A stretch of 64,000 nucleotides of DNA from Bagarius yarrelli. Its lineage: Eukaryota; Chordata; Actinopteri; Siluriformes; Sisoridae. The notes under the pieces are model-generated. The model worked only from the letters and a program-made list of their open reading frames with translations. It was not told where the DNA came from and made no database searches. The DNA is taken from contig VCAZ01000050.1 of the NCBI GenBank assembly GCA_005784505.1, positions 2,682,501 to 2,746,500 on the forward strand. The letters are read 5' to 3'. Made by a program: the position numbers and the translations under genes. Below are positions 12,370 to 24,500 of the stretch, piece after piece (position 1 is the stretch's first letter; each line of letters begins with the position of its first letter).

Positions 12370-13040
12370 AGCTGCATTTACACTGCAGGTCTTAATGCCC
12401 AATTCCGATTTTAAGACCGGAATTATTATTAATGACCCAGTTACATCATCTTTTAAAACTGACCCGCACCCGATAAATGCATTTACACTACACACAGCAG
12501 AACAACCCAATGTAGACGTACTGACCAGAGAAGGAAGTAAAAACAGTTCTTATTATTTGATAAGGATCAAAAGTTTAATCAGAATTTTAATTTCGCATCA
12601 TATTTAAAGGTCAGCAAAACAATGATCTCTTTAGGAGAACTGCTAAGAGAGAAAGAGAGCTGTGTGTGTGTGTGTGTGTGTGTGTTTTCGATTAGCCGCA
12701 GCGCAGGGTACAGAAAAAAGAATTACTGTGGATTGTAAAACCTGCCTTTGGCACTGACCTGCATCTTGAACATTTGTTACAGTGAACAAAATAAATAAAT
12801 GAAAAATACATAGTTGTAGTAAATTTATTATATCTCGCTGTTGGTGTCCATCTGAGTTGACGTCATGTGGCACCGTCGTTTATTCAATGACGTTCGACTC
12901 ACATTAACAGGTGAAAATCTGATCTGTCTGTTTACATGACAGACGCTAATAAACGAATCTGATTCATGACCTATTTATTACCACATTATAACGAGACCTG
13001 AAACTACGAGATATTATTAGAATCCAGATCTTATCTGTAC
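12370..13040. repeat. dispersed non-autonomous element, copy 1 in unit 1
   Basis: Starts GCTGCATTTACACTGCAGGT and contains CAACCCAATGTAGACGTACT, TGGTGTCCATCTGAGTTGAC, GTTTACATGACAGACGCTAA and a TTTATTACCACAT motif. The same ordered motifs occur at 17790-18480 and partly at 23215-23450. No coding capacity. It resembles a DNA-transposon derivative, but I cannot name the family. A (TG)n tract at 12660-12684 lies inside. Confidence 0.65.
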
Positions 13041-13659
13041 CATATTGAAGCAAAAAAAAAAAAAAAAAAAAAAAAAAACAACACATGAAAAACCACACCA
13101 TGAACGTTTTTTACATTTTGCTTGGCCAAGTCAATATATCCTTTAATAAACACAGAAATAAATAACTAAATCAATAAATCCATTAAATGTGTTGAAACAT
13201 TAATAAGGTTATTCTTTTATCCTAATTATATTATCTCTAAAGTCAGAATAGGAAACCAGTCCATCGCAATCAAATTGAATAATTTATACTTATATTAGGA
13301 TTATTTTGGGTTCGTCTTTCTAGAAAATCAACATAAAAACAAACATACTGGGGCAAGTGAATCTCTGCAAATTCATCTAGTGAGCTATTGTGTTAAATTG
13401 GCATTTACTTCTACGATCTAGAACGAATCGGGACTTTATAATGTATCCAAGCTAGTTTTATAGATTTTTATTTAGACAGCTGGACAGCAATAAACCAAAC
13501 AATTTAATGGGTTAACTATAATTAAAATAATTTTTAACAAATCTATAATGTGACTGAAAAATGTAGTCGTTTCAGAGAATTATTCGTTCAGTCGTGCATG
13601 CAGTTCTTTTTGCGGCTCAGAATGCAATGCATAAGCATATCGGGTTGTCATATGATACG

Positions 13660-13850
13660 GGAGAAGCAGTAGCGCAGTGATTAGGGTGTTGAACCGGTAA
13701 TTGGAAGATCGGTGTTCGATTCCCAGCACCACCAAGTTACCACTGGGCAAGGCCCCTTAACAAGGCCATTAACCCCGAATTGCTCAGTTTTATAAATGAG
13801 ATAAAACTCGCTCTGAATAAGGACGTCTGCCATATGCCGTAAATGTAAAT
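13660..13850 (+). repeat. tRNA-derived SINE copy, unit 1
   Basis: GAGAAGCAGTAGCGCAGTG head, GGTGTTCGATTCCCAGCACC B box, then CAAGTTACCACTGGGCAAGG, TTGCTCAGTTTTATAAATGA and CTCTGAATAAGGACGTCTGC. Best-preserved plus-strand member of the family. Confidence 0.85.
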
Positions 13851-14571
13851 CAGTTTATTTTGCGTTTGCGGTCAAGGACAGATAGACGATTCTGATGCAA
13901 GTCCACGTAAATTTGATTGTTTCTAAAACTACCACTGATCACTGAAATTACCAAACATACTTTATATCGGAACATCCCTTGATTTTTATTTTTCAAGGCA
14001 GTTAAATACACACTTGTTTATTAAATGTAAAATAGTAAAAAAAAGTAAAAAAGTAAATAGTATCTGAGTTAAAAAGCACACCTATTATTAGAGTCTTTAC
14101 CCCGGTGCAAAGAATTTAGCTTGCTAAAATAAGCGTAATTGAAGTGATCTTAATCTGCTGATACACCTTTATATTTGTTAATGACAAACTTCCGTCTGAT
14201 TGGTCAACAGCATTTTTTTTTTTTTTACTTTTTACACATAAATATCATCCAGTGGTTGGCGTGTTAGCCTTGTATTGAATTGCGCGTCGACATACACTAT
14301 GGGATATTGTGCTCTGCCGTTTTGGACAAATGCATCCAATAGAAGCTTAGTAAATACTAATTTTTGGGTTCTAAAACTTACAGGATGTTTTTATACCACA
14401 ATAACCTCTAATATAGCAAAAAAAGAATTTTTATTTCTCACTTTATGACCCTGCAGCTGTACCGTCTACTTACTGAGGTCTACCTATAAACTTACCTACT
14501 GAGTAAATTAGGTTTTTTTGTTTTATTTTTAATTTTTTTTGGAAGATAGAGATGAATAAAAGGCTGTATAC

Positions 14572-14729
14572 CTTGTAAAAATTCCATCCACAATGCCAAA
14601 TGATGCCTCCCTGGCTGGCACAAAGGATCCTAGCTGGGCCATGATTGTAAGAAGAGCCACCTGGCGAATATATGAGCTCTTTCCCCCCATGTTGGGTCCG
14701 GTGATGATCATGGCTCGTTTGCCCTCCCC
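14572..14729 (-). CDS. msh3: msh3 exon, unit 1 copy, with Walker A P-loop
   Basis: This 158-nt exon (52 codons + 2) lies between acceptor ...CCTTCTAG and donor GTATAC. It reads GEGKRAMIITGPNMGGKSS, then YIRQVALLTIMAQLGSFVPA, ending GIVDGIFT. GPNMGGKSS is the MutS-family Walker A motif binding ATP, and the following MAQ(I/L)GS(F/Y)VPA is diagnostic of MutS proteins. This copy is in frame. The Walker B exon expected next (DELGRGTS) was not found in the remaining 14.5 kb to the left. Confidence 0.98.
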
Positions 14730-16790
14730 CTAGAAGGAAGGTTAAAGCAGAGTGACTGTGATGAATGGCATAGCCGCACTTGTCAAGTCATTCATTTTAA
14801 TGCATTATTTGCTGTTCCAATCCAACACATCTACAGCTTATGTGGAGTAAACAAGTGCAGATGTTCATTATACAGGAACTTGGCTTTAATGCCAACCAGA
14901 CAAGGGTATTTAAAAGGACACCGCAAAAACAACTGGTAGAAAGAGGTCGGGTTTAGAGAGTGGACCACATGATATAATACTGCCTAAAATAAGATGTCAG
15001 GGTTTTGTCAGAAATTAATGTAGCAGAACTAGAAGAGAACCCTTTCTAGAGAAACAAAAAGAATGAATCCATCATTTATGGAAACCTTGGTGCTGCAGCA
15101 ACTGTAAGCGGTGATAAATGCTCAGGACATTATTTTGATGGCTTGTAGAAGCATCTTCACACCAAGACTTTTGGGTTGATTTTCATTGTTGGGTTGCGGA
15201 TGAATTTCAAAAATCAATACATAAACGGCCATCCTAAGAGATTGCATCATTAATAAACAGCATCTTTAATGGCTTTGTTTCATGGTTGATTGACAGAAGC
15301 TGTAAAATTGGCCTATTGCAAAAAAGTAAATGTAGACCTACAACTTGACCTGTATGTGTACCCGGGGCTAGCAAAATATTTTGCCCAATGTTCCGGGGTA
15401 ATTGTGTCTTTTAGTTGGGCTACCATAATATATCCCCTTCCTGCCCAGTTGGGATCTCTTATACTGAGGAAAATATACATTAATGCTTTAGCTTTCTCTC
15501 ACAAATATAGTTGGGTTATTATGTTGTCTGTCATTTTTAGGCATCAGGGAGCCGCCATCAATTTTTCAGGTATTGGAATTGCTTTTGAACGCAGCTTTTT
15601 CACACTTACTTTTAATTTGCGATCATGCAACTGTGCATAGTGAGCGACGGTAGTGATTTTAACTGAGTCAAGTCCCCTTCATTTCTAGTGCGCGTTTTAA
15701 TAATAGAGATTGTGTCTAAGCAGCTTTACAGAATCAAATCAAATAAGGCAATGCAGTAAAACACTCACTAACACTAACACTCAGTTCAGTTTCATTATTA
15801 TTGAACTAAGAGTCCACTAAGCAAGTCAGAGGCGACAGCGGCAAAGAACCAAAACTCCATTGGTGACAAAATGGAGAAAAAAAACCTTGGGAGAAACCAG
15901 GTTCAGTCCCTTGGGGGGGGGGTCTTCCATGGTCTTGTCCATGATGCTCAGTAATTCATTCCTTAAAGATAGTCATTAATATCCTCACGAGACAAGTAAA
16001 TTCCCACATACACACATGCCCAGTGGAAAAAATTTGCAAAAATTGATGATTGTTGTTTTTTTGTAGATTATTTTATATTAGTGCTGCTTTTGTGTTTAAT
16101 TGATATTTTGTCTCCTTTACAATCTTTTACATTTAAAAATACTACTTTTTTTATTCTGGGTTACCAGGAATTTAGAAATTTTGCAAGCCCTGATACACAT
16201 AATATAATATAGTTTATTAACTGCCCAAAAAAGAAGAGGTGACAGACAGCAGACTACAAGCAGAAAGCCCTGTTATTTGAAATGTCCAGACCCAAACAAA
16301 TAAACTGCAAATACAGACCAAACCCAAGAGAGTGATAAATGATACACAGCAAAAAAACCAACCAGTGGTGATAAGAGAGACGGTCTGGACTGATAGTTCA
16401 GTCCAGGAGAAACACAAAAGACTAAAAAAAGAACAAAACTGAGTGTGGAAGAATAAAAACAAGCTCGTGTTAATGGTGGAAAAAAACTTGACTGCGAGGA
16501 AAAGCAGCTCCAATAGAATAACTGAACGGCTTTAATCCCAGAATTCTGTGCATGCTGTGTTTAAGGTTTATTTATAAAGATAATTAGAAAGTGGTGAAAA
16601 GGTTGGTTCAACCCAGGAGAAAATCCTTTACCAGCCATTTAATAAAGGGGAAAGATTCTGCATTCCACAGCACTGATCTACAGTCTGATAGATAATGATG
16701 ATGATGATGACGATGATGACGATGATGATGAAAGTGTGCAGAAAAGGGCGAAGACAAGATAACAAGATTAAACAAATTTAATATAGAATA
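14730..16790. other. msh3 intron, unit 1 (no exon found)
   Basis: Non-coding. About 15690-15960 looks like a common fish dispersed repeat (AACCTTGGGAGAAACCAGG, GGTTCAGTCCC). A GAT trinucleotide run lies at 16694-16730. A 116-codon open frame at 15290-15640 shows no recognisable features and is judged chance. Unit 2 counterpart 37631-39700. Confidence 0.5.
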
Positions 16791-16799
16791 CTAATTATT

Positions 16800-17367
16800 A
16801 AAAGATTTAAAGAGTTCAAGGAAAAACAGAGAGAGAAAAAAATAGAGACAAAAGCAACAGCAAGGGAAATATAGTGTGCAAGATAGATGAATGAGCAATA
16901 AAGAAAGCGCAAGAGTAAGACAGCACACGAGAGACCAATGGGAAAAGCAAGAGAAAGATGGAAGAGAGAGAGTGCAAGAGAGATGGAAGGGAAAAAAAGA
17001 GAGAGAGTAAGAGAGAGGCAGAAGAAAGAGAGAAAAGGGAGAGAGAGAGAGAGACAGAGAGAGCAAAAAGGAGAGGAAAGCGTGACAGATGGAAGAAAGA
17101 CAAAGAGAGAGAGAGAGAGAGTAAAAAAAAACAGGCGCAAGAGATTGAAAAAAAAGAGCAGGGGATAAAGATTACAAGAGAGAGAGAGTGAGAGAGAGAG
17201 AGACAGGGGAGAGAGAGAAAGTTGAAAGAGCTTGTAAAAGACACGATGAGAAATTAGAGAGAAACAGAATTGAGATATTGGTGTGTAAGTCACACTGGTG
17301 AACTGGCACCAGGCCAAAAAGAAGACCCTATGCTTTAATTTTTTCTCCACCGCAAATCAGATCAACC

Positions 17368-17406
<39 letters not shown>
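16800..17406. repeat. GA-rich tract, unit 1
   Basis: Interrupted (GA)n/(GAAA)n with a pure (GA)n at 17372-17405. Leu/Ser-rich open frames on the minus strand are repeat artefacts. (CA)n tracts follow at 17479-17503 and 17696-17752. Confidence 0.95.
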
Positions 17407-17408
<2 letters not shown>

Positions 17409-17703
17409 CTCTGATTACAACACCGCTGCTTCCAACACTACCGAGTGTATCTAAATACCTCAGCAATAAACCGAGCGCACACACACACACACACACACAC
17501 ACACCAACATTTAAACGTAAATATTTTTCAAAACTAAAATCAACATTTCTTAGAAATAATAATCTTTCAGTTTCTGCTATAAAACTCAGTAGAATTATAG
17601 AAACTGTTTTAGCTGCTCTACGGATTATACTGAACTCGAAAGAAATCTGTCTTGAATAATGCACCACTGTGGTGTGTACCAATATACACAGTCTACACAC
17701 ACA

Positions 17704-17755
<52 letters not shown>

Positions 17756-17789
17756 TATCTAAATCAGCTACACATGGCATGCTATGACT

Positions 17790-18480
17790 GCATTGGCAGT
17801 GCAGGTCTTGATGCTCAATTTCCGAAAAAGAATTCAGATTTTTTTTAAAGACTCACTTACATCATCTTTTAAAAACTGACCCGTATCCGATATCTGCATT
17901 TACACTATACACAGCAAAACAACCCAATGTAGACGTACTGACCAGAAAAAGAACATAAATAATCAATGGACGCAAACAAAATCATTATTTTAGTATTTTG
18001 CTTCCACATCATTTTTAAGGATTGGCAAAACAATGATCTCTTTTGAAGGAGAAAAAAGAGGAAAGTCCGTGTTGCAGCCTGGCAAAATGTAGCATTAATT
18101 AAAGTTATAAATTTCTTTTTTGATAGTTTATTAATTTTTTTCATTTGTTTACAGACAAAACAGACTTTAACCAAACAAAAGTAATAAATATCAAAATACA
18201 CAGTTATATCTCACTGTTGGTGTCCATCTGAGTTGACGTCATTCGCCACCAACCGTTTAATTCAATGACGTTTGACTCACATTAACAGGTAAAAATCTGA
18301 TCTGTCTGTTTACATGACAGACGCTAATGAACAAATCCGATTCATATCCCATTTATTACCAACATATGAATGAGACCTAAAAACTGTCTGAAAATATCAG
18401 AATACATGTGATTTTTTCCCTGATTACATCATCGTCTGTCACATCCCATCTGTACCACATTGGAGGTAAAAAAAAAAAAT
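17790..18480. repeat. dispersed non-autonomous element, copy 2 in unit 1
   Basis: Shares GATGCTCAATTTCCG, CAACCCAATGTAGACGTACT, GGTGTCCATCTGAGTTGACG and GTTTACATGACAGACGCTAA with the 12370 copy, in the same order and orientation. Ends near CACATCCCATCTGTACCACA. Confidence 0.65.
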
Positions 18481-19264
18481 TGGGGGAATTAGATCGCATG
18501 ACACATGTCGCGCATGTAAATGTGCTTCACAAGAAAAAAAAGTAATAAAAAAAAAAAAAAAAATTAGGTAAAATTGCGATTTTTTTTTTTTTAAGTTTTG
18601 AAGAGAAACTATGGGGTGGGGCTGGAGGAGTATAATTACTCACTGCATCCAATTTAAAGCCTCCTTCACTGATAGGGATTAAAATACTAATAACAAAATA
18701 CTACTTGGACCCTCATTTAAGATCAGCGAATACAAACAGCATTACACATAAGGCAGAATGAGAAATGGATAATAAAATGTGATTTTAGTGTGTACTGTGA
18801 TAGCTGTGATTCATTTCTCACCTCAAAGTTGTTGTTTGTCAGATTGTACACAAATGATCACTACTACACTACAGGACACACTGTAGGATCTCCATTAAGA
18901 TTCTTAAGACTGGGAACGAAGGTTAGGACGCATCAAAAACAGACACACACAAGCAGTCCAGAGATTTACATCACATCAATCCGTTGAGTAACCCTCTATG
19001 TAACAGCAACGATAATACGTCATACAAACACACCTTATTTTCTGCATAATTTGTCGTTTTGACATTTTCCCAAGATGGTTTAAAGTTGTCATGCTAATTG
19101 CGTCATCAGGTTTGGCGCTCCTATTGGTTCTCGGTTTGACGGTCATCGTAGGATAAGTCGCGCTGCAGAAAACAGTCCGAAATCTTATGAACCGCTCACA
19201 ATAGATACTATAAACAGGCTGCCGGACAACATCACAAACTAGCGATCAAAGACTAGGATTATAG
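18481..19264. other. msh3 intron, unit 1 (no exon found)
   Basis: Non-coding, with A and T homopolymers at 18545-18595. Unit 2 counterpart about 41396-42185. Confidence 0.5.
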
Positions 19265-19520
19265 ATTATATACAATTCCCAAAATGTAAATGTATTTGTC
19301 ACATTTACTCTACAGCTACCCCTGGGGCAGGAAGGGTACACTGAGATACCTGTCTGACATTCAGCTGTATGTGAGTGTGTATGAGGCGGAGGAAAGGGTG
19401 TTACTTTTTACCAAATACTATAGTGTTAAAAATGCTCAAAGAGCCAACAGTGGTGGACTGGTGGTGGTGGGCTAGAACCCCGATCTTCCAATCAACAACT
19501 TGGTGCCTTAACCATTTGAG
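19265..19520 (+). repeat. dispersed repeat family 2, unit 1
   Basis: AAAATGTAAATGTATTTGTC, CAGGAAGGGTA, then AACAGTGGTGGACTGGTGGT and GATCTTCCAATCAACAACTT. Member of the family at 11165. Confidence 0.7.
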
Positions 19521-20489
19521 ACGACAAAATGGTGGTCGGTGTAAGTTTGGCACAGCTCCTAAATACTATAGTGTTAAAAATGCTTACTCTATGGTCTGGT
19601 TAACACACTTTGTCACACTTCATTAGCTAAAAATTTTTGTTAAATTATTACAGCACTACAGATCTGCAGAGCGGAACCCACCAGGCATCATCGTCACCGT
19701 TATTATTGCTCTGGATGACGGCGTCTGCCAAATGCATCCCTACTTTAATAGTTATCATCTGGGCTTCATTACCAAATTTCATTTTTATTCATCATTAGAA
19801 CTGATCACCTCTTTTAATACACTCACTGCACATCAGCACATTTGCAGTGCACAGGGTCCCCCATCCCACCCCCACCCCCTTCCTGCCGCCTCATACACTC
19901 TCACATACAGCTGAGAGTCAAACAAGCGTCTCAATGTTCATGCTAACATGTTAATATATGTTTTCAACGAAGGCAGTTATAATATTTATATAATTGCAGT
20001 ATATTTAAGATTATTAATTATTATTTTTTGCAGGAAGTTTTAGGTTTTAAACCAATCCATTACAGATGGCTTTTCCATAACGAGTGGCTTTTCCATAACC
20101 TACAGCATGTCCTAAAGTACAACCCGAATTTCGGGAAAGCTGGGACTTTTTTTTAAATATGAATAAAATAAAAATCAAATCACATGGGCCGATATTTTAT
20201 TTACACTAGAACATAGATAACATAATAAATGTTTAAACAATTCTTGCCTGTTACAAGTTTCCAGCTGCTGAAGAGTTTGCGGTCATCTTCAACGTATTTT
20301 TTGTTTAATGATGCGCTAAATGTTGTCTATAGGTGAAAAGATCTGGACTGCAGACAGGTTCATTCAGCACCCGGACTCTTTTACTACTACTAAGTGATGC
20401 TGTTGTTATAGCTGCAGTATGTGGTTTTACATTGTCCTGCTGAAATACACAAGGTCTTCACTGAAATAGACGCCATCTAAACCTTTATA

Positions 20490-20960
20490 TAACTTTCAGC
20501 ATTTATAGCTTCCCAGACCGTATGCAGTTATACACCCCATACCGTCAGAGATGCTGGCTTTAGAACTGAACACTAATAACACACTGGAAGGTGTCCACTA
20601 TAGCCTGGAGGACATGGCGTCCATGATTTCCAAAAAGAATGTCAAATTTGGACTCGTCCTACCATAGAACACTTTTCCACTTTAAATCAGTCCATTTTAA
20701 ATGAGTTTTGGCCCACAGGAGACAACAGCGCTTTTGGACCATGTTCACATATGGCTTTCAATTTACATGATGGAGCTTTAGTTGGTGGCCGTGGATGACT
20801 TGGCGAATTCTGTTTACTGACAAGGGATTCTGGAATGTTTCCTGGGTCCATTTATTAATGTTTATTGAAAGATTATGCCGATGAATGATGTATTGCCGCT
20901 TGAGGGCCCAAAGACCACTAACATTTAACAAAGATCTTCGTCCTTGTCCCTTACACACAG
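20490..20960 (-). pseudogene. decayed Tc1-like transposase, unit 1
   Basis: The minus-strand reading includes GQGRRSLLNVSGLWALKRQY, INKWTQETFQNPLSVNRIRQ and LKLHHVN. After a stop codon it continues with KPYVNMVQKR, LLWAKTHLKWT and DESKFDILFGNHGRHVL. These are the helix-turn-helix and first catalytic Asp region (W.DES.F) of Tc1-like transposases. In-frame stops, including one before DESKF, show that it is dead. A different family from the DD34E elements at 24786 and 28619. Confidence 0.85.
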
Positions 20961-21157
20961 AGATTTATCCAGTTTCTCTAAAGCTTTCAATGATTTTCTG
21001 CACTGTAGCTGATGAGATTTGTAATTTGACGTTGAGCAGCGTTGTTTTTAAATTATTCCACAAAATTTTACGCTCTTTTATAGATTGGAGAGACTCTGTC
21101 CATCTTTACTTCTGAGAGACTCCGCCTCTTTAAGACATCCCTTTAAAGCTAATCATG

Positions 21158-21803
21158 TTGATGTCACTTTACTTAATTACTTCCTAAATGAGGTAAAACA
21201 GCTAACAGCCTGGTGTAAAGCCAATAACCTGTCTCTGAACATCGACAAGACTAAGGAGATAGTTGTTGACTTTAGGAAAACAAAGAGCGACCATTCTTCG
21301 CTGAACATCGACGGCTCCTCGGTAGAGATCATCAAGGACACTAAATTTCTTGGTGTCCACCTGACGGAGAACCTCACCTGGTCACTCAACACCAGCTCTA
21401 TTAGCAAAAAAGCCCAGCAGCGCCTCTACTTCCTTACTTCCTGCGAAGACTAGGGCCCACCATCGAGAGCATTCTGAGCAGCTGCATCACTGCCTGGTTT
21501 GGGAACGGCACCGTTTCGGATCGCAAGACCACAATCTGGTTGGCGCTATTCCGTTATGTCCCGTCCCTTATTGTCTTTTTTGCACTGTCTTTGTAATGTT
21601 TGTATTGTTTACTGCACTGTCTGTACTAGGTTGCACACATGCACTTTATGTCTATCCTGTTTGACGGCTCTTTGTTGTTTTGTGGAATTCTATGTTTTGT
21701 GTAGCACCAGGGGGTCCTGGAGAAACGTTATTTCATTTTACTGTGTACTGCATCTGCTATATATGGCTGAAATGACAATAAAGCTCCTTGAACTTGAACT
21801 TGA
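21158..21803 (+). mobile_element. L2-like LINE 3' fragment nested in the Tc1-like element, unit 1
   Basis: The open frame to 21453 reads LNYFLNEVKQLTAWCKANNL, SLNIDKTKEIVVDFRKTKSD and TKFLGVHLTENLTWSLNTSS. This is the C-terminal reverse-transcriptase/connector part of CR1/L2-type fish LINEs. After a frameshift it continues (PTIESILSSCITAWFGNGT-like) and ends with ATAAAGCTCCTTGAACTTGA and a short TTGAAC repeat, a typical L2 3' tail. Truncated at its 5' end, so it is dead on arrival. Confidence 0.85.
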
Positions 21804-22013
21804 AATGATTTCTCAGCTGAATCTATCCCTTTTTCAGCCCTTTGTTGTCCTGTGCCAACTATTTTGAGACTTGTAGCAGGCATCATAAGTTATGTTATCT
21901 ATGTTCTATTGTGAATAAAATATTGGCTTATGTATATTTTAAAAGTTTTTTTTTTTAGTTTTTATTTTTATTCAAATTTAAAAAACGTCCCAACTTTCCC
22001 AGAATTCGGGTTG

Positions 22014-22540
22014 TAGTTAATAATGAATTTTTCACCTTTTCACCGTTATTTTTCTTGACTGCCCGTGTCACGATGGTCTATTTTTCATAATTTCACTTTC
22101 ATAATTTCCCGGTATTTACTCAAATCCACCTTTTTAAATATCGCTGGAATATTTTGCAGTGTCACTGGCTGTCATACAACACCAAAGCATACAGATCCAC
22201 CCACATGCTCAACTGTTGGCAAGGATTTCTTTCCCCAGACTCTGCTTCCTGGTTGATGAGTTCAGAGGAAAGACTTTCGTCGTCCTTTTTGTCATTCAAG
22301 GATCTTTTTCCTTTCATTTAACACACTGACAAGTTTGATCTGAGAGTTTTTAGATCTCGACTTGATTTTCACAGTTCCTTCCCACCAGTCATTTCCTAAT
22401 GAAGTTTTAGATGGCAGGAGGAGCAAGATGAAAGCGATGTGGGCTCTTTTCATAGCTACGGCTACAATGTGGGCATTAATTTGCTTCATTTCAGATCTTG
22501 TGTGCAGTACGTTGGTCTGCATATTTTACATGCAAATCTC
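22014..22540. other. msh3 intron, unit 1 (no exon found)
   Basis: Non-coding between the Tc1-like element and the minisatellite. Unit 2 counterpart 44912-45430. Confidence 0.5.
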
Positions 22541-22544
22541 TCTC

Positions 22545-23110
22545 TCAGTGTTTGTCTCTCGCTTTCACTGTCCCTCTCCGTGTCTGTCTCTCGCTCTCAC
22601 TGTCTCTATCCGTGTGCCTGTCTCTCGCTCTCACTGTCTCTATCCGTGCCTGTCTCTCGCTCACTTCACTGTCTCTTTCCGTCTCTTTCGTCTGTCTTTT
22701 GCTCACACGGGGTCTCCCTCAGTGTCTGTCTTTTGCTCACACGGGGTCTCCCTCAGTGTCTGTCTCTCGCTCACACCGGGTCCCTCTCCGTGTCTGTCTC
22801 TCGCTCACACCGGGTCCCTCTCCGTGTCTGTCTCTCACTCACACCGGGTCCCTCTCCGTGTCTGTCTCTCACTCACACCGGGTCCCTCTCCGTGTCTGTC
22901 TCTCACTCACACCGGGTCCCTCTCCGTGTCTGTCTCTCACTCACACCGGGTCCCTCTCCGTGTCTGTCTCCTACTCTTCACTCACTCACACCGGGTCCCT
23001 CTCCGTGTCTGTCTCTCACTCACACCGGGTCTCTCTCCATGTCTGTCTCTCACTCACACCGGGTCTCTCTCTGTGTCTGTCTCTCATTCACAACGGATCT
23101 CTTTCTCTGC
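22545..23110. repeat. 34-bp minisatellite, unit 1
   Basis: Period 34 nt, core GGGTCCCTCTCCGTGTCTGT followed by CTCTCACTCACACC. About 16 units, best preserved from 22744 to 23060. Because 34 is not divisible by three, all three plus-strand frames stay open and give long Ser/Leu/Val-rich pseudo-proteins. None is a gene. Confidence 0.95.
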
Positions 23111-23214
23111 CGCTCTCTCAGCCTCTCTCTTTTCTCAGTTTGCTTTCCTTCTATTTATCCTTTGGAGGTCACTTTATATCAATAGACAGAGCAAAAAAAA
23201 AAGATAAAAGGCCA

Positions 23215-23450
23215 TATTCAAACTGATTTGCTTAAATAGCAGACGCTAATAAACATATCTAATTTATATCCCATTTATTACCACATATAAATGAGGTCTG
23301 AAACTGGCTTAAAATATCAGAATCCTTGTGATTTTTTTCTATTTACACGATCGAGGGTCGTATCCCATCTGAGGTCACATTATACATGCGGTGTAAATGC
23401 AGCCATATTGTCCATTTCAACAGGAGCGTTACAGGCTGCAGTGATTACAG
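23215..23450. repeat. dispersed non-autonomous element, partial copy 3 in unit 1
   Basis: GCAGACGCTAATAAACATAT, TTTATTACCACATATAAATG and TGCGGTGTAAATGCAGCC correspond to the right end of the 12370 family. Unit 2 counterpart 46105-46330. Confidence 0.6.
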
Positions 23451-23517
23451 CCATATGATAGGGGGACCTAATAAAAACAATACTTGTAAGTCATGTTTAT
23501 CTCTGTGGGGTTTGTAC

Positions 23518-23632
23518 CTGAAGATCAGTGTCATTTGGCACATACTGATCCTGCTCCGCCATCAGCATGTTGATGACTGGGTGTCTGCCTTCCCGGATCA
23601 CTACATGGCCCTCCAGCTCCAGAACCTCTGGC
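23518..23632 (-). CDS. msh3: msh3 exon, unit 1 copy (start of ATPase domain V)
   Basis: Second copy of the 115-nt exon at 46432-46546, carrying GRHPVI and QYVPND. Acceptor ...GTGTGCAG and donor CAG|GTACAA. The large intron to its left (14730-23517) holds the nested Tc1/LINE insertion, a minisatellite and GA/CA arrays. Confidence 0.97.
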
Positions 23633-24230
23633 CTGCACACAGCACATACACACCCTATGAGGAAACATGCCTGCAGTGTGAGATCAAACTGAAGATTACA
23701 TAAATAATTAAGGCATCATCACTGGCGCTAATTTTTCCATAACGAAACTCAAGGCGTGTCGAGTGCTGGACTCGTGCGGTTGTTGTCTATATATATACAC
23801 ACACATCTCCGGGTGTAACGTAAGGAGAATCTTTGGTGCTCTGTGGAGCAGGAGGAAGGGGGTGGCAGCAGCGAGAGGATGAGGGTGTAGTTGGCGTAAA
23901 ACCTCAGCCTTCAAAGTCAAATCCACTCCCCCACACAGGCTGTGAGTTGGCTGCGTACGCGCCGGAGGCGGACTGGAGCCTGCTGCTGGTCACATAGAAC
24001 CCTCTGGGGTCCCCCCACTCTTATTCCTTCACCAACACTTATGTAAGGAGTTTTAAACACCTCGCACTAAATTTGCAGGACAAAATTCAGCCTCCATCCG
24101 AGAGTAGAAAATCAGAAGCTGCAAGCACTAAGCATAAAAATGTATTTCTTAGCATGACAATAAATAAAAATAGACTTGTACATAATTTCCTTAAAACTTC
24201 TGAGACTCAAGAAAAAAAAATCATCTTTGT

Positions 24231-24262
<32 letters not shown>

Positions 24263-24330
24263 AATAATTACTACTTTGCTCAGGTTAAATAAAGTTTTAA
24301 CTTTACAACATGTTCACTTTAAGGCCATTT
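23633..24330. other. msh3 intron, unit 1 (no exon found)
   Basis: Non-coding; (TG)n at 24228-24256. Unit 2 counterpart 46547-47280 with a longer, interrupted TG tract (47145-47189). Confidence 0.5.
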
Positions 24331-24339
24331 TAGTCCTTT

Positions 24340-24500
24340 CAATATAATGCGCATGTTACATTTATCTCTTTTATGCAACTGAGCAATTGGGGGGTTAAGG
24401 GCCTTGCATGGGGGCCCAACAGTGATAACGGTTATGTCAGGATTCCAAACCTTCCAAATAGCAGTCCAACACCTTAACCACTGCGCTATCAGTTCCCCCA
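24340..24500 (-). repeat. tRNA-derived SINE copy, unit 1
   Basis: Reverse orientation: TCTTTTATGCAACTGAGCAA, GGGGCCCAACAGTGATAACG and ACACCTTAACCACTGCGCTA. Member of the 678/13660 family. Confidence 0.8.

Larger units (their letters stand above)
20120..22013 (-). mobile_element. Tc1-like DNA transposon with nested LINE, unit 1
   Basis: Inverted ends CAACCCGAATTTCGGGAAAG at the left and CTTTCCCAGAATTCGGGTTG at the right are bounded by TA on both sides (20118-20119 and 22014-22015), the Tc1/mariner target duplication. A decayed transposase lies inside on the minus strand. A LINE fragment (about 21158-21803) interrupts the element. Sequence on either side of the LINE belongs to the same transposon family as I know it from other fish. 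Confidence 0.85.

Noticed and set aside
15290..15640. A 116-codon open frame, duplicated at 38191-38547
   Set aside because: No recognisable domain. The unit 2 copy has an in-frame 6-nt micro-duplication, and it lies in an intron; conserved only because the unit is duplicated.
16778..17350. Leu/Ser-rich membrane-like open frames on the minus strand
   Set aside because: Translation of (CT)n; no start context or conservation signal.
22362..23226. Three long overlapping plus-strand open frames (240-280 codons) rich in Ser, Leu and Val
   Set aside because: They are produced by the 34-bp minisatellite, open in every frame. No conserved motif.
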